Positions 1 through 11,534 of a stretch of DNA of 64,000 bases are shown here, in pieces. Each line of letters starts with the position of its first letter. The stretch's first letter is position 1. The position numbers and the translations under genes are program-made. Origin of the DNA: Citrus sinensis (taxonomy: Eukaryota; Streptophyta; Magnoliopsida; Sapindales; Rutaceae). The stretch is from NCBI RefSeq assembly GCF_022201045.2, contig NC_068561.1, positions 15,153,001 through 15,217,000 of the forward strand, given 5' to 3'. The notes under the pieces were generated by a model. It was not told the DNA's origin and made no database searches. It saw nothing but the letters and a program-made list of their open reading frames with translations.

Positions 1-125
1 ATACCAAAGGATGAAACTTACTACAAAAATAATGGGAAAAGAAGAACAATTAGTTGAATATGTCACCAGTTAGATTAATTTGCATCAGTAACTCAAAGAA
101 AAAACTACTCAAAAGTTTCATATAC

Positions 126-2245
126 CGCAAGAAAATATTAAGACAAACACCCAACGAGGCCGACCACATATATAGATTGCTCTTTTCGCTGATGGGCGCC
201 CACGAATAACAGGTCTGAAATAATAATTCCATTAATTAAGCTGGTGATTCTAAATGCTCCAGGGGAAATATGATAAACAAAAAAGAAACTTACGTAAGAG
301 GAGGCCTCATCTTTGCAGCTAGATGTGGAGAAAATTGCCTCACAGTTCTTGTCACCTTCTCATTGAAAGTACCTGCAAAGCTGTAGAAAGAATTCTCAAC
401 AACCATGTGCTAAAGATTATAGCATGGTTACTGACTGGAAAATAAGGCTTATTATACCTTAAGCTTAAGAACTACACCCACAGAAACAAACTACAAAAAG
501 AATTAATAATGCACAATATTTTTATTTTAAGTAAAAGGCTAATAAATTCAAGCTATCTCTACTCTAGATCAGGAGCGATGGCATCATGCCAATACTCCAA
601 CGCATCCGCTAAAACCACACGTTTGTTTCCCACAATTGATATTTAACAGCTACCACGATCACATCTATTTCGCTGTACTCCAAATCAGGCTGAATCAAAT
701 TAAACCTCAAAACAGTCCAACTGCCTGACTCCTAGTAGAAACTGAAGACACTATACTGACTTGAATGAGGGAATCCACAAATTAAAAAATAAATTAATAA
801 TCCAATTAACCTGAGCAGGATAATAAATCCTGTCAGATTTCACAACTGAAACAAAACCCAAATTTAAATGACAATTTCTGCTGAGTTTTCAAACCCGCAA
901 AAGGAAACAATAGTCACAAAATAGTTTGAGACAGCTCAATTGAAAATTTTGAACTGTAAGTAGACTTTATAATCCAGAAAACATAATTCATCCACATCCA
1001 AATGTTTTGCAGAGTTATGGCAGTTTATTCAACAAGAGAGCTCAAATGACCAATTAGGCAGCAAAAGTTCGTTTTATTAAAAAGGGTAAGAAAAATGGAT
1101 ATGACTAGAACATATTCTTACAATCCAAAAATTTCACCAAGTTGTTTCAATGTTACTTAACCCAGAATCAGAACTAAAATGCTGTGTGTGTGGGTGCATG
1201 CACACACATACATAGTAGGTATAAAACAGCTTACCTGTCATTGAGAAATGCAATACTAAGGGCTGTCAAAAGAGCAGCAATAATAGCAACAGGTCTCCTT
1301 AGGAAACCCAACCCTACAATTGAAAAGAAAATATTAAGAACAAAGTACACACATGCACCGAACAAAGAAAGATGAACCAAAGATATTTTGTCCACTCACC
1401 AAGAATGACAGTAATCATGATAAAGTAGTTTGTTCGGTAGCTGCAAAAGCATGCAAAGCTCATATATCAAATATTAAGTCAAACATAGAAGTGTAATTTT
1501 CATCCAACAGTTTGCAATCATCCATCTCTTTGATTGCAGCAACAAGAAATATTCTTAAACCACGGGTTATTCATCATTCAAATATGCTAATATTCATACT
1601 GCATTTAGTTATGAGTAGTATTACACAAACTGGCTACAAATAAAGTCACAATTTCTTTCTTTCTTTAATTATTCCCCCATTCCCTGATATATATAACTAT
1701 AGAATAAGCGTGGATTAATTTTTTCAAATTCTTCTGCACGAGAATTTCAGCAATAGAATGATTTTACATACTCGTGATCAGAAATCATCCAAAATCAGTT
1801 CACTTATGTGTGAATTAGTAGATGACCTACTAGAGCATTTTTTCCATCAATTAGCAAACGCCTGTCACAACCCTAATTGAGTTGTCTACATCTACTTTTG
1901 AACACAGACAACAAAAACCGTCAAATTACTGAACATATTATTTTCCTTTCCCCAAACATTCTCGGCAACCAAACAGAGGCAGTAAAACGACGATCAGAAT
2001 TCCGAAACCAAACGATCCAATCACAAAGACAAAAAGAAACAGCAAAGAACAAGGGAAGAAGACAACGAAACAGGCGATTGATCTTACTAGTAAAGATTGC
2101 ATTTCAATCGGCTGTTCCATTTGGCGGAGGATCTCGGAACGGTGAACCTGGAGAAGAACTCGGAGAGAGGACGCGGTGGAGACGACCAGTCAACTTCACG
2201 AAGCGCGTCGATAAGATCTTCTGCTGTTACGTTTCCCCAATCCAT
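126..2245 (-). CDS. PRA1A: PRA1 family protein (PRA1A-like), 5' five exons, 3' end off the window
   Basis: Prenylated-Rab-acceptor family membrane protein, expected in the endomembrane system, where the family acts in Rab GTPase-linked vesicle traffic. I pieced it together by splice sites: exons 2245-2088, 1440-1400, 1313-1235, 380-294 and 214-126, each ending at GT and preceded by AG, with the frame kept throughout. The protein starts MDWGNVTAEDLIDALREVDW, continues with a charged N-terminal region, then YYRTNYFIMI and a hydrophobic hairpin with the family signature FLRRP, then FSPHLAAKMRPP and GRPRWVFVLIFS opening the second hairpin. About 151 residues are present of the roughly 210 usual for plant PRA1A proteins, so one or more 3' exons lie left of base 1. 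The start is the only ATG in frame after an upstream GC-richer leader. No lesion is seen. The exon structure and motifs are read directly; the exact subgroup is from recalled family sequences. Confidence 0.9.
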
Positions 2246-2552
2246 CGCTTGATTACTACTATTGTTATTATTATTATAATATTCCGCTCTTCCGAAACCC
2301 TAGAAAACGATTTATTTTGTGCAAAATAAAATGATCCGCGAAACCCTAGGCAGATTAAGAAAGAGTCGAGGCTGTGGCTGTGGGTTTCCTGCGATGTGAT
2401 GAAGAGAATTAAATTGAATGGGACTTGTGCAGTGAGCCAGGGAATGACTTAACGGCAAGGGACAGTTGTGAAATTTCTACGAAGTGTAGCCTTCTTGAAA
2501 ATGAAGGAATCTTTGGTTAAATTATGAAAACTAATAATTATTATTAAATAGT

Positions 2553-2626
2553 TGTCTGAGCCCGGGTTCGAACCGGGGACCTCTAGTGTGTGAGACTAGC
2601 GTGATAACCAACTACACCACCCAGAC
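2553..2626 (-). tRNA. tRNA-Val(CAC): tRNA-Val, anticodon CAC
   Basis: A complete 74-nt cloverleaf. The acceptor arm GTCTGGG pairs with CTCAGAC (one G-T), followed by discriminator A with no encoded CCA. The D-arm is GGTGTAGTTGGTTATCAC, the anticodon stem CTAGT/ACTAG holds the loop CTCACAC with CAC in the middle, and the T-arm carries GGTTCGAACCC. No intron. A short T-rich tract (GGACCTC-distal AATAATTATTATT on the plus strand side) follows the gene. It sits alone about 300 bp upstream of the PRA1 start, on the same strand. Confidence 0.96.
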
Positions 2627-2975
2627 GGTTATGTAAGACATTTCCTCATTTTTATATAAATATAATTTTATCTGATGTAAATGATATTTCAACGACAACC
2701 CCCCCGACAAGAGGTGGCAATTTCTATTACGCACAGATTTATAGCGGACTCGGGTTGACTTGAGGTGACACGAGTGTCATGTACAATATGTCACATTTAT
2801 TAAACTATTTTGACGTGTCATTATCTTTTTTTTTTTTAACTGTACGTGTCATTATCTAATAATTCGTTTCATATTTTAAATAGTATTTAGATGTTTTTTA
2901 ATTAAATTGATCGAGAATTGTTTAAAGTTTTTAAAGTGAATGAAAATCTAGCGTCTCCTTTCTTTTTTTATAAGG
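2627..2975. other. spacer, no gene seen
   Basis: AT-rich sequence between the tRNA and the left end of the MULE. I see no reading frame, RNA gene or repeat that I can support. Its last nine bases (TTTATAAGG) are the candidate left target duplication of the element. Confidence 0.6.
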
Positions 2976-3500
2976 AGTGTTATTAAATGGCTAAACAGAC
3001 AAGAAAAGGACGATAGAAATAGTAGCACATGTTGTCGTTTTTTGTGGCTCATTCTTTCTCTTTATTTTATGCATAAAATAATTTTAAAAAAAACTCATAT
3101 GGAAATCGACAGGAAATCTAGTACCTTATCCTCATCCTCGTACACCACATGTCATTTTACATCACACTCACGAATGATAGAACCATTTAACACTACCACA
3201 AACATAGCTGCATCTTATCCCAATATTGTTCTCGACACTGCTGACGACGATGACGCTGTTTTTCCCTTTGCTTTACAAAAGATTTGTTACCTAAAAAAAT
3301 AACGCATTGACGATCAAAGTCGTCGATGCGGCATCATGGACAACGACACGACTGCTGCCACCACACCGACGCACCACGCCGACAAGGTCATCACCAAAGG
3401 TCCCATTTAATGATCTCTCTCTCTCATTCATACATAATCAATTTTGTTTCAAATAATCTAAAATAAAAATTTGAATTTTATAATTTATGATATATGATAA
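2976..3500. repeat. left terminal inverted repeat of the MULE
   Basis: Pairs with 5640-6772 read on the other strand, with the right arm interrupted by a Helitron. Similarity by eye is about 80 percent with small indels. Short open frames here (for example 3042-3302) are incidental to the repeat. Confidence 0.8.
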
Positions 3501-3788
3501 TTTTGTACAAAAGTTTAATTTTGTGATTTATGATAAGTTTTTGTATGATAACTTGAAATATTGTATGCGAAACAACGATTTAATTATTCTAACATATTAT
3601 TTCTACACCTGAGGTTGCCTTTTTAGTGTGTAATGCTTCAATCTTGGCTCATTTTAAGTTTTAGCTGATTTAAAATTTTTTTAATTTAAATTGTTAGAAA
3701 TTTAATGGATTAAATTTTCACTAGACAAAAATTTTATAAAAATTTGTAATAACTCATTATTAATACACGTGCTAATTATTTCATAGAA

Positions 3789-5204
3789 ATGGAAAATTTA
3801 GAAAATGAGTGTGCAATTGAAGATGTGCAATTGAAAAAATATGAGCCAACTCTTGAGATGTTATTTGATAGCAATGAGGAAACATTTGTATTTTATAAGT
3901 CTTATAGTAAATAAGAAGGGTTTCCTGTGAAGGTACGAACTACTAAGAAAGGGAGTGATGAGATTGTTAAATATGTGACATTTGCATGTGGCCGTAGCGA
4001 CAAGTTAGAAAGTAAATCTATTAATGTATTGAAGTCAAAACCGATTGTGAAAAATTGTTGTGATGCTAAAATTAGAGGTTGTATAAATGAAGATGGAAAA
4101 TTTGTTCTTCAAATTTAAAATCTCTAGCACAATCATGGATTGAATCCGAACAAGCTAAATATTTCTCTTATGATTGCATAATTGGTGCAAGTGCAAAAAT
4201 GCGTATTGAAATGAATATTTGTACAAAAATTAACATTCTCTAAAATTTCAATTCTATTATTGCTGAAGCTGGTGGACATGAAAATGTCTCATTCTTAGAA
4301 AAATATTTTAGAAATCTTGTTGATAAAGTAAGGTGATTATAGCTTGGAAAAGGAGATACTATGACAATTTTGAAGTACTTAAAAAAAATCCAAGGTTTTT
4401 TTTTAAGAATTGATTTGGATGAGCAAGAATGATTAAAGAATGTATTTTGAGCAGATTTGAGAAGTAGGTTAGGTTACAAATATTTTGGGGACGTCATCAC
4501 ATTTGACACCACATGTCTCACCAATAAGTAACATGTTATTCACTTCATTTTTCAGAGTTAGTCATCATGGCCTCTCTATATTTGTTAAGATGCAAATTGA
4601 TTTCACACAAGAATACAAGAACATTTACGTAGTTATTTGAAGCATGAGTATCATGCATGTCCAGTTCTCCTCCTATTAATATCATTACAAAAAAAGATAA
4701 AGTAATGCAAAAGGCAATGAAGAATTTTTTTTTACGACTAGGCATCAATGGTGTTTGTGGCATATAATAAATAAGGTACTTGAGAAGTTATGAGATTTTA
4801 ATGAATGTGAATGTTTTTTTTTTTTTTTGCTTTATGCTTTTTATGATTCACTAAGCTTTGTTGTGTTTGAGGAAGCTTAGCATGACATGATTATGAAATA
4901 TGATTTATAATATAATGATTCATTAAATGGTTTATATAATGAGAGGCATCATTGGGTTACATGCTATTTGAAAGATAGTTTTTTAATAGGAATGCTAATA
5001 ACTCATCGAAGAGAAAGTATGAATGCAATTTTTGATAAGTTTGTTAACTCAAAAATAAATATAAAGTAGTATATGAAGAAATATGAAAATGCTTTAAGAG
5101 GGAAAATTGAATTAAAGTGATAAGCATATGTCAAGTGTTTCAGCATAAAGTCTCCATGTATAACAAGATATGAGATGGAGAAGTAAGTTGAAGAGGTGTA
5201 CACC
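3789..5204 (+). pseudogene. FAR1/FHY3-type MULE transposase, heavily decayed
   Basis: The frame opens MENLENECAIEDVQLKKYEP and meets a TAA at 3912. It continues in the FAR1 DNA-binding domain (GFPVKVRTTKKGSDEIVKYV and CCDAKIRG), stops again near 4116, and later pieces match the transposase core: VFWADLRSRLGYKYFGDVIT with FDTTCLTNK near 4440-4530, and a region near 4945-5120 reading HHWVTCYLKDSF, RRESMNAIFDKFVNSK and YENALRG. These are landmark stretches of the FAR1-related family, which descends from Mutator transposases. Many stops and frameshifts separate the pieces, so no product is expected. It lies between the inverted repeats, as the autonomous gene of a MULE should. Confidence 0.8.
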
Positions 5205-5812
5205 ATTTCTAGGTTTAAGTAATTTCACCAAAAATTAACTGCACTAATGTATTATAACCTGTTGGATTCCTTGGAATCAATGTATGAAATTAGTGAATCA
5301 TATGGGTAATGTAAGAAAAGAATCTTTACGGTTGTTTTTGAAGAACTTGAGTGTAAAGTTATCTATATCTATTCAAAGTTTCAGTTTAAGGAATTCTTTG
5401 TAGATATACCTTTGTAATATTGATACGTAACAATGTTGAATTACTTTTAAAAATATACATTTTATCAAGGTGGAGGAAAGACATGAGAAAATACTATAGT
5501 TAGATGAAAATTAATCATGGTGTAAAATTTATCCATTCACCAAGAGAGATTTGACAAAATGTGTAATGTTTTCATTGAGGTTGTAGATATAATCATTGAT
5601 GATGAAAGTAGTTATAAATTTGTATTGAATCATTTTTTTATGGAATTGTCATAAATCATAAATCGCAGAATTCACATTTTTTATTTTAAATTATTTAACA
5701 GAAATTAATTATATAGAATGAGAGAGAGCTCATTAAATGACAGTGGTCGTTTCGTTGTCAACGGTGCCACACCAGCGACTCTATTCATCAATTTTTTTTT
5801 TTGGATAACAAA

Positions 5813-6456
5813 TCTATATATATATATAAAGTTGGGACTTGAGGAGGTGATGTGTCATCACCATTTCTCATCTTTGTATATTCTCTATTATCTAATAAAT
5901 AGAGAAATTTTCTTTTAAATTTAGTTTTTCATCTTCTCATAATTAATTTGATTGTTATTACACAATAACAATTATGTAAAGATTTTAATGAGGCATATTA
6001 TTTGTAATGAACATCCAAGGGGGAGTGTTATGAATTTATTAAAATAAATGTAGATGTTCATAACATATATCTCTTAGTCTCCTCACTATCTCTCATTAGC
6101 AACATTTAGCTTCCCTATAACTCCCACTATCTCACAAGGAATTATGATCTATAATTTTTCATTAATTTCATGGAGTGATTATGTAACTATAAAAGGAGAG
6201 CTCATCTTTTTGTTTTGTACACACACTATTTGAATGAATAAAATCACTTTATAATATATTCTCTCATTTTATTCTTTATCTTGCGTTGCTTTTTTATTTA
6301 TATTGCTGGTTAATAGATTTTTTTTAATAAGGCTGCCTCATCTTTAAAAAAAATCAATTCATATTTTTTATCAGTTTCATCAAGTGTAAAGTAAGAAAAA
6401 ATGATAATACTAAATTCTTTTTTCAAAGCCGCGTGAAGCGCGGTTCTATTTTCTAG
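5813..6456 (+). mobile_element. non-autonomous Helitron, 644 bp
   Basis: It begins TCTATATATATATATAAAG right after an A (5812) and ends CTAG right before a T (6457), the A|TC...CTRR|T arrangement of Helitrons with no target duplication. Nine bases before the CTAG end is a hairpin, CCGCG-TGAAG-CGCGG (6429-6443), in the place where Helitrons carry their 3' terminator hairpin. Removing 5813-6456 restores the MULE arm. It has no coding capacity; its interior includes a polypurine tract followed by LTR-like sequence. Confidence 0.85.
6026..6300 (+). repeat. LTR-like fragment with polypurine tract inside the Helitron
   Basis: The purine run AAGGGGGAG (6017-6025) is immediately followed by TGTTATGAATTTATT, the usual join of a polypurine tract and the 5' end of a 3' LTR. 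A TATA-like ATAAAAGGAGAG near 6200 and polyadenylation-like AATAAAA near 6240 follow in LTR order. The 3' end is not clear. It is most simply a piece of a copia-type element captured by the Helitron. Confidence 0.55.
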
Positions 6457-8155
6457 TCGCTTATAAAGCAAAGGAAAAATAGCGTCGTCGTCGTCAGCGG
6501 TGTTGAGAACAACGTTGGTGATAAGAAGCGGCTACGTTTGTGGTAGTGTTCATTTATTTTGTTGTTCGTGGGTGTGATGCTAAATGGGATGTGGTGTACG
6601 AGGATAAGAATAAGACACTAAATTTTCCCTCAATTTCTAGCTGAGTTTTTTAATTATTTCTTAAATTTTTTAATGCGTAAAATGAAGAGAGAGAATGGGC
6701 CATAAGAGCAGTAGCATATGTTGAAGTTACTGTCATCCCTCTCTCATCCATTTGGCCACTTAGCACTTTTCTTTTGTAAGGTTTATTTGAACTCGAACCA
6801 AAATTTTAGTGAATAATAAAAATATATATTTTAAAAAATATAAAACCATATAAAAAATTGATAATTGATCAAGCGGCAAGATTACAACATGCTTCACTTA
6901 TCTATAAATTATGTTAAATTAGGGTATGTTCGGTACTCTTTTCAAATCTTTGTTTTCATTCTTGTTTTATGAATACAGTTAAAAAACACGTTCGGTGGGC
7001 TCAACTCAAAAATAAATTATAAAATAACAAGAATTCAGATTCACTTAACCCGTTGTAAAATTGAAAACGTGTTAAAGGTGTTCTGAAACGAATTACAGTT
7101 TAAACCAAAAAACATATTCTAGAACAAATCTCAAACATCTCCGACCTCGTTACTCTCTATCAACATCTCCCAAAGTTATCTCAACTCTTCCCTCTCGTCA
7201 TCTCTATTTACAGCTCTCTTCCCTGTGGCTATTACTCATCTTTCAACCACAACCCATAAACTGTGCACAAGACTCTCTCTCTTCTTCCTTTTTATCCAGA
7301 TCTACATCACATATCTCTCTCTGACTCTATCTAACATCACTGATCTGTCTCTGTGCCCAAAATTAGTTATTGCTCTATGTCCGTTGCTACTGCTGCTCAA
7401 TCTCGACCGTTGCACCTGCTTTCTTGCTTTGCCTGCTGTAATCTGCTACATCGCCTACTGCAATCTGCTCACTTACTGCAACCACTCTCTTGGCTTCATC
7501 TTTGCTCCATCTCTCACTGGTATTATTCTTTAATTTTTCTATTTCAGTAAATTTTGAGTGTGATTCTTTTTGTTTAGCTTAGACCCATATCATGTTTAAT
7601 TAGTTTTTTAGGCAAATTAGATGTTTGTATCTTCTTTAAGATATGTTAGAAAATGGAATGATTTAGTATTAACATTTTTAGCTGTTGCTCTGTGTTTGTT
7701 GCTTGATTTGAGCTTTCCTTTTTTTGTTGCTTTGTGTCCGTTGCTTGATATGTGTCGGTTGTTTGATTTGTCTGTTATGTTTAATTATTATTGGCTAATG
7801 TCTGTGGGCTTAGTTGTTTTTATGAAGATTCTTAAACCTAATGTAAATTATTGTATTTACATGATTGTGATCAGTTTCTTTATTGCCAAATGTCTGAACA
7901 TGTTGCCAATGCACATATTAAGTTTGTTGTCTACCACTCTAATAATATTATTTTGACATGAATTTGTGTTATTAAAAAAAGAAAATAATTTAGGAAAATT
8001 CAGCATTTTTTCTCCAAACACTTATCTATCATCCACTTTTATATTATTGAATTTGATTAATTTCAAAATTTTAAACCATGTATGTTTAGAAGCAGTTTCT
8101 TTATTTTTATTAATATTTGATATATGTTTTTTTTAAATTTTTTTAGTAACAAGAT

Positions 8156-9087
8156 ATGGATCCACATGATGTTGATGGTGAGGATAAGGCTGATTGGTCT
8201 AGCCGGACTGAAACTGCTTTTATTCCTATAATGCATGACCATGTTAAAAAGGGTGATCTACAAGCATAAAGTTTCACTAAGAAAATTTTGACCACTCTAA
8301 GTGATAAGTTATTTGAACAATCCCAAAAAAGATTTAATGTAAGGCAACTTAAGTCCAAGTTTAATTTGTTGCGCAAAAAACATCGAGAGTTTTTTAACTT
8401 AATAGCTCATACTGGGTTTGGTTAGGATCCTATTTCAAATACAGTCACAACATCAGAACCTGTTTGGGCTGAATATATTAAGGTAAAATCTATAATTTCA
8501 AAGTATATTGTATAGTTTCATATGGAAATAAAATATATTTTATTTTGTTTATATACACTTATTTTTTTTCCACAGAAAGTGTCTGGAGTGAAGCCACATC
8601 GTAAAAAAAGTTTAGAGCACTACCAAACTCTAAGGGAGATATTCAACATTACTACAGCACTACCAATGAGGATCGTGAATTGAAAAGAATTTTCTTAGTC
8701 ATGGAATTCATGTTGATGTTGAGGATGATGTTGATTCAATGGAACCACTTTCCAAGAGTAAGACAGAAAAAAGGCTTCATCGGCCAATTGCAAAATCATT
8801 TGAGCGTGGTAAAAAACAAAAAGAGTGAGTTTGATAATTACTTTAAAATGGTCAGTTCAGTAATGAATGCTAGATTGAAGATGGTTAAATGTAAAAGTAC
8901 GGAGTCAACTTCTCAATGTGTTGAAAAGTGGTATATTGAAGAGTGTATCGAAGCTGTGGAGAAATTGAGAGATGTTAATGGAGATACATACAATAGATTG
9001 ATGGATAAGTTAGTGCCCAATATTGAATAGAGGAAAGTTTTTCTATGCATGCTTGAAAATAGAAAAAGATATTGGTTAACTAGTTTG
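8156..9087 (+). pseudogene. PIF/Harbinger ORF1 (Myb/SANT-like DNA-binding protein), broken
   Basis: Exon 1 starts at the ATG at 8156 (MDPHDVDGEDKADWSSRTET) and ends near 8481. It carries a trihelix/SANT-like region around LKSKFNLLRKKHREFFNLIA, with in-frame stops after KKGDLQA and after HTGFG. A second exon starts after TTCCACAG at 8576 (KVSGVKPHRKKSLEHY). A frame change leads to KRIFLSHGIHVDVEDDVDSM and then FDNYFKMVSSVMNARLKMVK to a stop at 9028, with a further in-frame extension to about 9087. In PIF elements this protein works with the transposase in DNA binding and nuclear entry. It is related to plant L10-interacting Myb-domain proteins. Several stops and at least one frame change make it non-functional. 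Confidence 0.75.
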
Positions 9088-9139
9088 TAGTATGTTCTTT
9101 AAAATGTAATGTGTTTAACTTGAATATTATTGATTGTGA

Positions 9140-9330
9140 ACTATGCGCTTGTTCATTTTATGCTTTGAACTTTGTGATACTTTTATTTGTTGAACTTCAT
9201 TTTATTTTTATGAGTTAAAATTTATGTATTGGACTTTATTTTTTTTGTATGGGTTGAAATTTATGTGTTGGACTTTCTTTTATTTTTATGGGTTGAACTT
9301 TGTAATTGTTTTATTTATTTATTTGATACA
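9140..9330. repeat. degenerate short tandem motif between the two PIF genes
   Basis: T-rich sequence where variants of TTTATGGGTTGAACTTTG recur four to five times at about 40-60 bp spacing. It lies in the intergenic part of the transposon, and no function is evident. Confidence 0.5.
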
Positions 9331-9445
9331 ATATTACTAAATGGTGTATGAATTTGTATCTGTATGTTCAAATTATTATTTTTTTATTTCAATTGTGATA
9401 TACTTGAGATATAATTGCGATTTGTTTTTTAATCGGAGTAGAAAT

Positions 9446-10810
9446 ATGAACAACAACAACAATGAAGATGATGATATTGAAAGTTTAACAGATATTGAAG
9501 AAGAAGTTTTAGGCGTTGTCATTGCTATAAAGATATATGAGAAACAACAATGTCTTATTAAAAGGCAATGCTATACGGGACAGTTTTCTGAAATTGAATT
9601 TGTTTAAGAGTTGTTAAATGGCCATCCTGATAGGATGGATAACATGTTTTGTATAGATAAAGAAGTTTTCATTCAATTATGTTATACACTTGAACATTTA
9701 CAATTGTTAGACCACGATAGACATGTTTGTATTAAGGAGGCTGTGGCAATGTGCTTATATATATTGTCTCTTGGCGCCGTTATACGGGTTGTATCTGAGT
9801 GTTTTCAACGTTCAGTTGATACAGTGTTTACACACTTTAAGCGTGTGTTAAAAGCACTTTGTTGCTTGGCAAAACACATTATAAAAGCAAAATCTCAAGG
9901 GGAGACGCCACCAGAGATTAGAAACAATTCAATTTTTTTCCCACATTTTGAGATAAGAAATTTAATACATGTTACTTTAATGTTTATGTGACATTAATAT
10001 TTGGTAAATAAATTAATAATTATCACATATTTTTACAGAAGTGTATTGGTGCAATTGATGGAACTCATATTGCTGCGTGGTCACCAGCACATAAACAAAC
10101 GTTGTATCGAGATAGAAAGACTTAGGTGACTCAAAATATTATGTGTGCGTGTTCTTTTGACATGATATTCACATTTGTATACAAGGGTTAAGAAGGTATT
10201 GCAAATGACTCAAGGATATTTATGGATGCCTTAAATAGACTAGAATATGGGTTTTCATGTCCAGAAGAAGGTAAGAATATAAGTATGTATGTGTGTGTAT
10301 GTAAGTTAATATCTTTAGCCTTTATTTTTTAATTAAGTTATGTTTTATTATTTTTATATTTTAGGATATTACTACGTTGTGGACTTTGGATACATAAATA
10401 TGAATGATTTTTTGACACCATATAGAGGTGAGAGATATCATTTACGTGATTATAGAGGATCAGATTGTACACTTAGAGGTCCTTAAGAATTGTTTAATTA
10501 TAGACATTCATCATTGCGTAATGTAATTGAATGATACTTTGGTATTTCAAAAGTACGATTTTTAATTTTAAGGGATATGCATAATTATAGTTTATGTAAG
10601 CAATGTTTAATTCCAATTGTATATTGTGTTTTGCATAATTTTATTTGACGAGAAAATGCAAGTGATAGGTTGTTCAGGGACTTTGATGTGCCAGATTTGG
10701 TTACCAACGAAGAATGAGATACTAGTAGGCCACTTACTAATATTGATTTATCTCTAGCAAGCGTCACAAAGATGAATGCTATAAGAAATAGGATTGCAGC
10801 TTCTATATGA
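9446..10810 (+). pseudogene. PIF/Harbinger transposase (HARBI1-like DDE nuclease), broken
   Basis: From the ATG at 9446 the protein starts with an acidic stretch, stops at 9605 (TAA) and continues in the same frame at ELLNGHPDRMDNMFCIDKEV through the helix-turn-helix region (ECFQRSVDTVFTHFKRVLKA). After an intron ending TTTTACAG near 10039 comes CIGAIDGTHIAAWSPAH, containing the first catalytic Asp. It is followed by stops, an Asp-containing ANDSRIFMDALNRLEYG, and after a second intron (acceptor near 10364) YYVVDFGYINMNDFLTPYRG. The last acidic residue is in NVIE followed by a stop and YFGISKVRF. At least five in-frame stops are visible. This is the DDE_Tnp_4 family that cuts and pastes PIF elements; no active enzyme is possible here. 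Confidence 0.85.
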
Positions 10811-10904
10811 CATGATTACATACATAATGCATAATGTGTATCACGTAATTTTTTATAATTATTTTATTTAAATAATGTGTTGTAATATATAGGGGTGGCA
10901 ATAT

Positions 10905-11135
10905 GGGTTAAGATTCGTTTATTCGATTCGATTCGATGCGAATTAAATGGGTTTGGGTTTGAAAAAATTGATTTGTTTAATAAATGGGTGAATTCGATTC
11001 GATTCGTTAATTAAACGAATCGAATGCGGTTTGAAAATTTTGATTCGTTTATTCGTTTAGAATCCGTTTAATAAATGGGTCATAAACGAATCGAATACGG
11101 GTCGATTCATTTAAAATTCATTTATTATTCGTTTA
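10905..11135. repeat. left subterminal motif array of the hAT element
   Basis: Dense repeats of ATTCGATTCG, TTCGTTTA and their complements, mirrored at the other end (14690-14955). Subterminal arrays of short motifs are the known transposase-binding sites of Ac-like elements; this role is inferred here. Confidence 0.8.
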
Positions 11136-11534
11136 ATTAAATTATTTTTTTATCCTTAAATTTATTTGAAAGCTTTTTAAAATTTGAAGGTTAATATTGT
11201 AATTTTAAGCAAATAACTACTATATGACAATAAAAAAAAATAACAAACACATTACACACTCACACATGATTGCACAAGGCCACAAACACAAAAACCCTAA
11301 CGCGTAGCGAAAGAGAAGCCGTCACTGCAGCCATCAAAGCCGTTGGCCGCTGTTGCAACTCCTAGCCACCGCCACCAATCTGGCCACACAACACATCCCA
11401 ACCCTCATCGACACAGCCACTGGTGGCACGAACTCATGCCACGACAGTCGCGCACAAGATAGGCTTTCATCCCCAGCACCACTTCCCGCCACGCTAACTA
11501 CCCACCATCACGGTACACCACTGAAAGTTTGCCT

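Larger units (their letters stand above)
2976..6772 (+). mobile_element. Mutator-like element (MULE) with long terminal inverted repeats
   Basis: Sequence from about 2976 to 3500 reappears inverted from about 5640 to 6772 once the 644-bp Helitron is removed. Matching blocks include the left CTCATCCTCGTACACCACAT against the inverted right ATCCTCGTACACCACAT, CACTACCACAAACATAGC against CACTACCACAAACGTAGC, and GCTGACGACGATGACGCT against GCTGACGACGACGACGCT. Candidate 9-bp target duplication: TTTATAAGG (2967-2975) and TTTGTAAGG (6773-6781), one mismatch. Repeats of about 0.5 kb around a FAR1-type transposase remnant are typical of MULEs. The element is non-functional because its transposase is full of stops. 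Outer ends are uncertain by a few bases. Confidence 0.85.
5640..6772. repeat. right terminal inverted repeat of the MULE, split by a Helitron
   Basis: Inverted partner of 2976-3500. The outer part is 6457-6772 and the inner part about 5640-5812. Joining 5812 to 6457 gives a continuous match to left-arm sequence around 3285-3297, which shows the Helitron arrived after the MULE had formed. Confidence 0.8.

Noticed and set aside
50..232. 60-codon minus-strand open frame with a membrane look
   Set aside because: Wrong frame of PRA1 exon 5; the true frame reads PVIRGRPSAKRAIYICGRPR.
1877..2329. 150-codon plus-strand open frame
   Set aside because: It lies antisense to PRA1 exon 1 and its leader. 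The exon 1 protein on the minus strand is a clear family match, and this frame has no domain.
7225..7956. Hydrophobic open frames of 65-111 codons
   Set aside because: T/C-rich low-complexity leader of the PIF element, no conserved motif, and overlapping frames are equally open.
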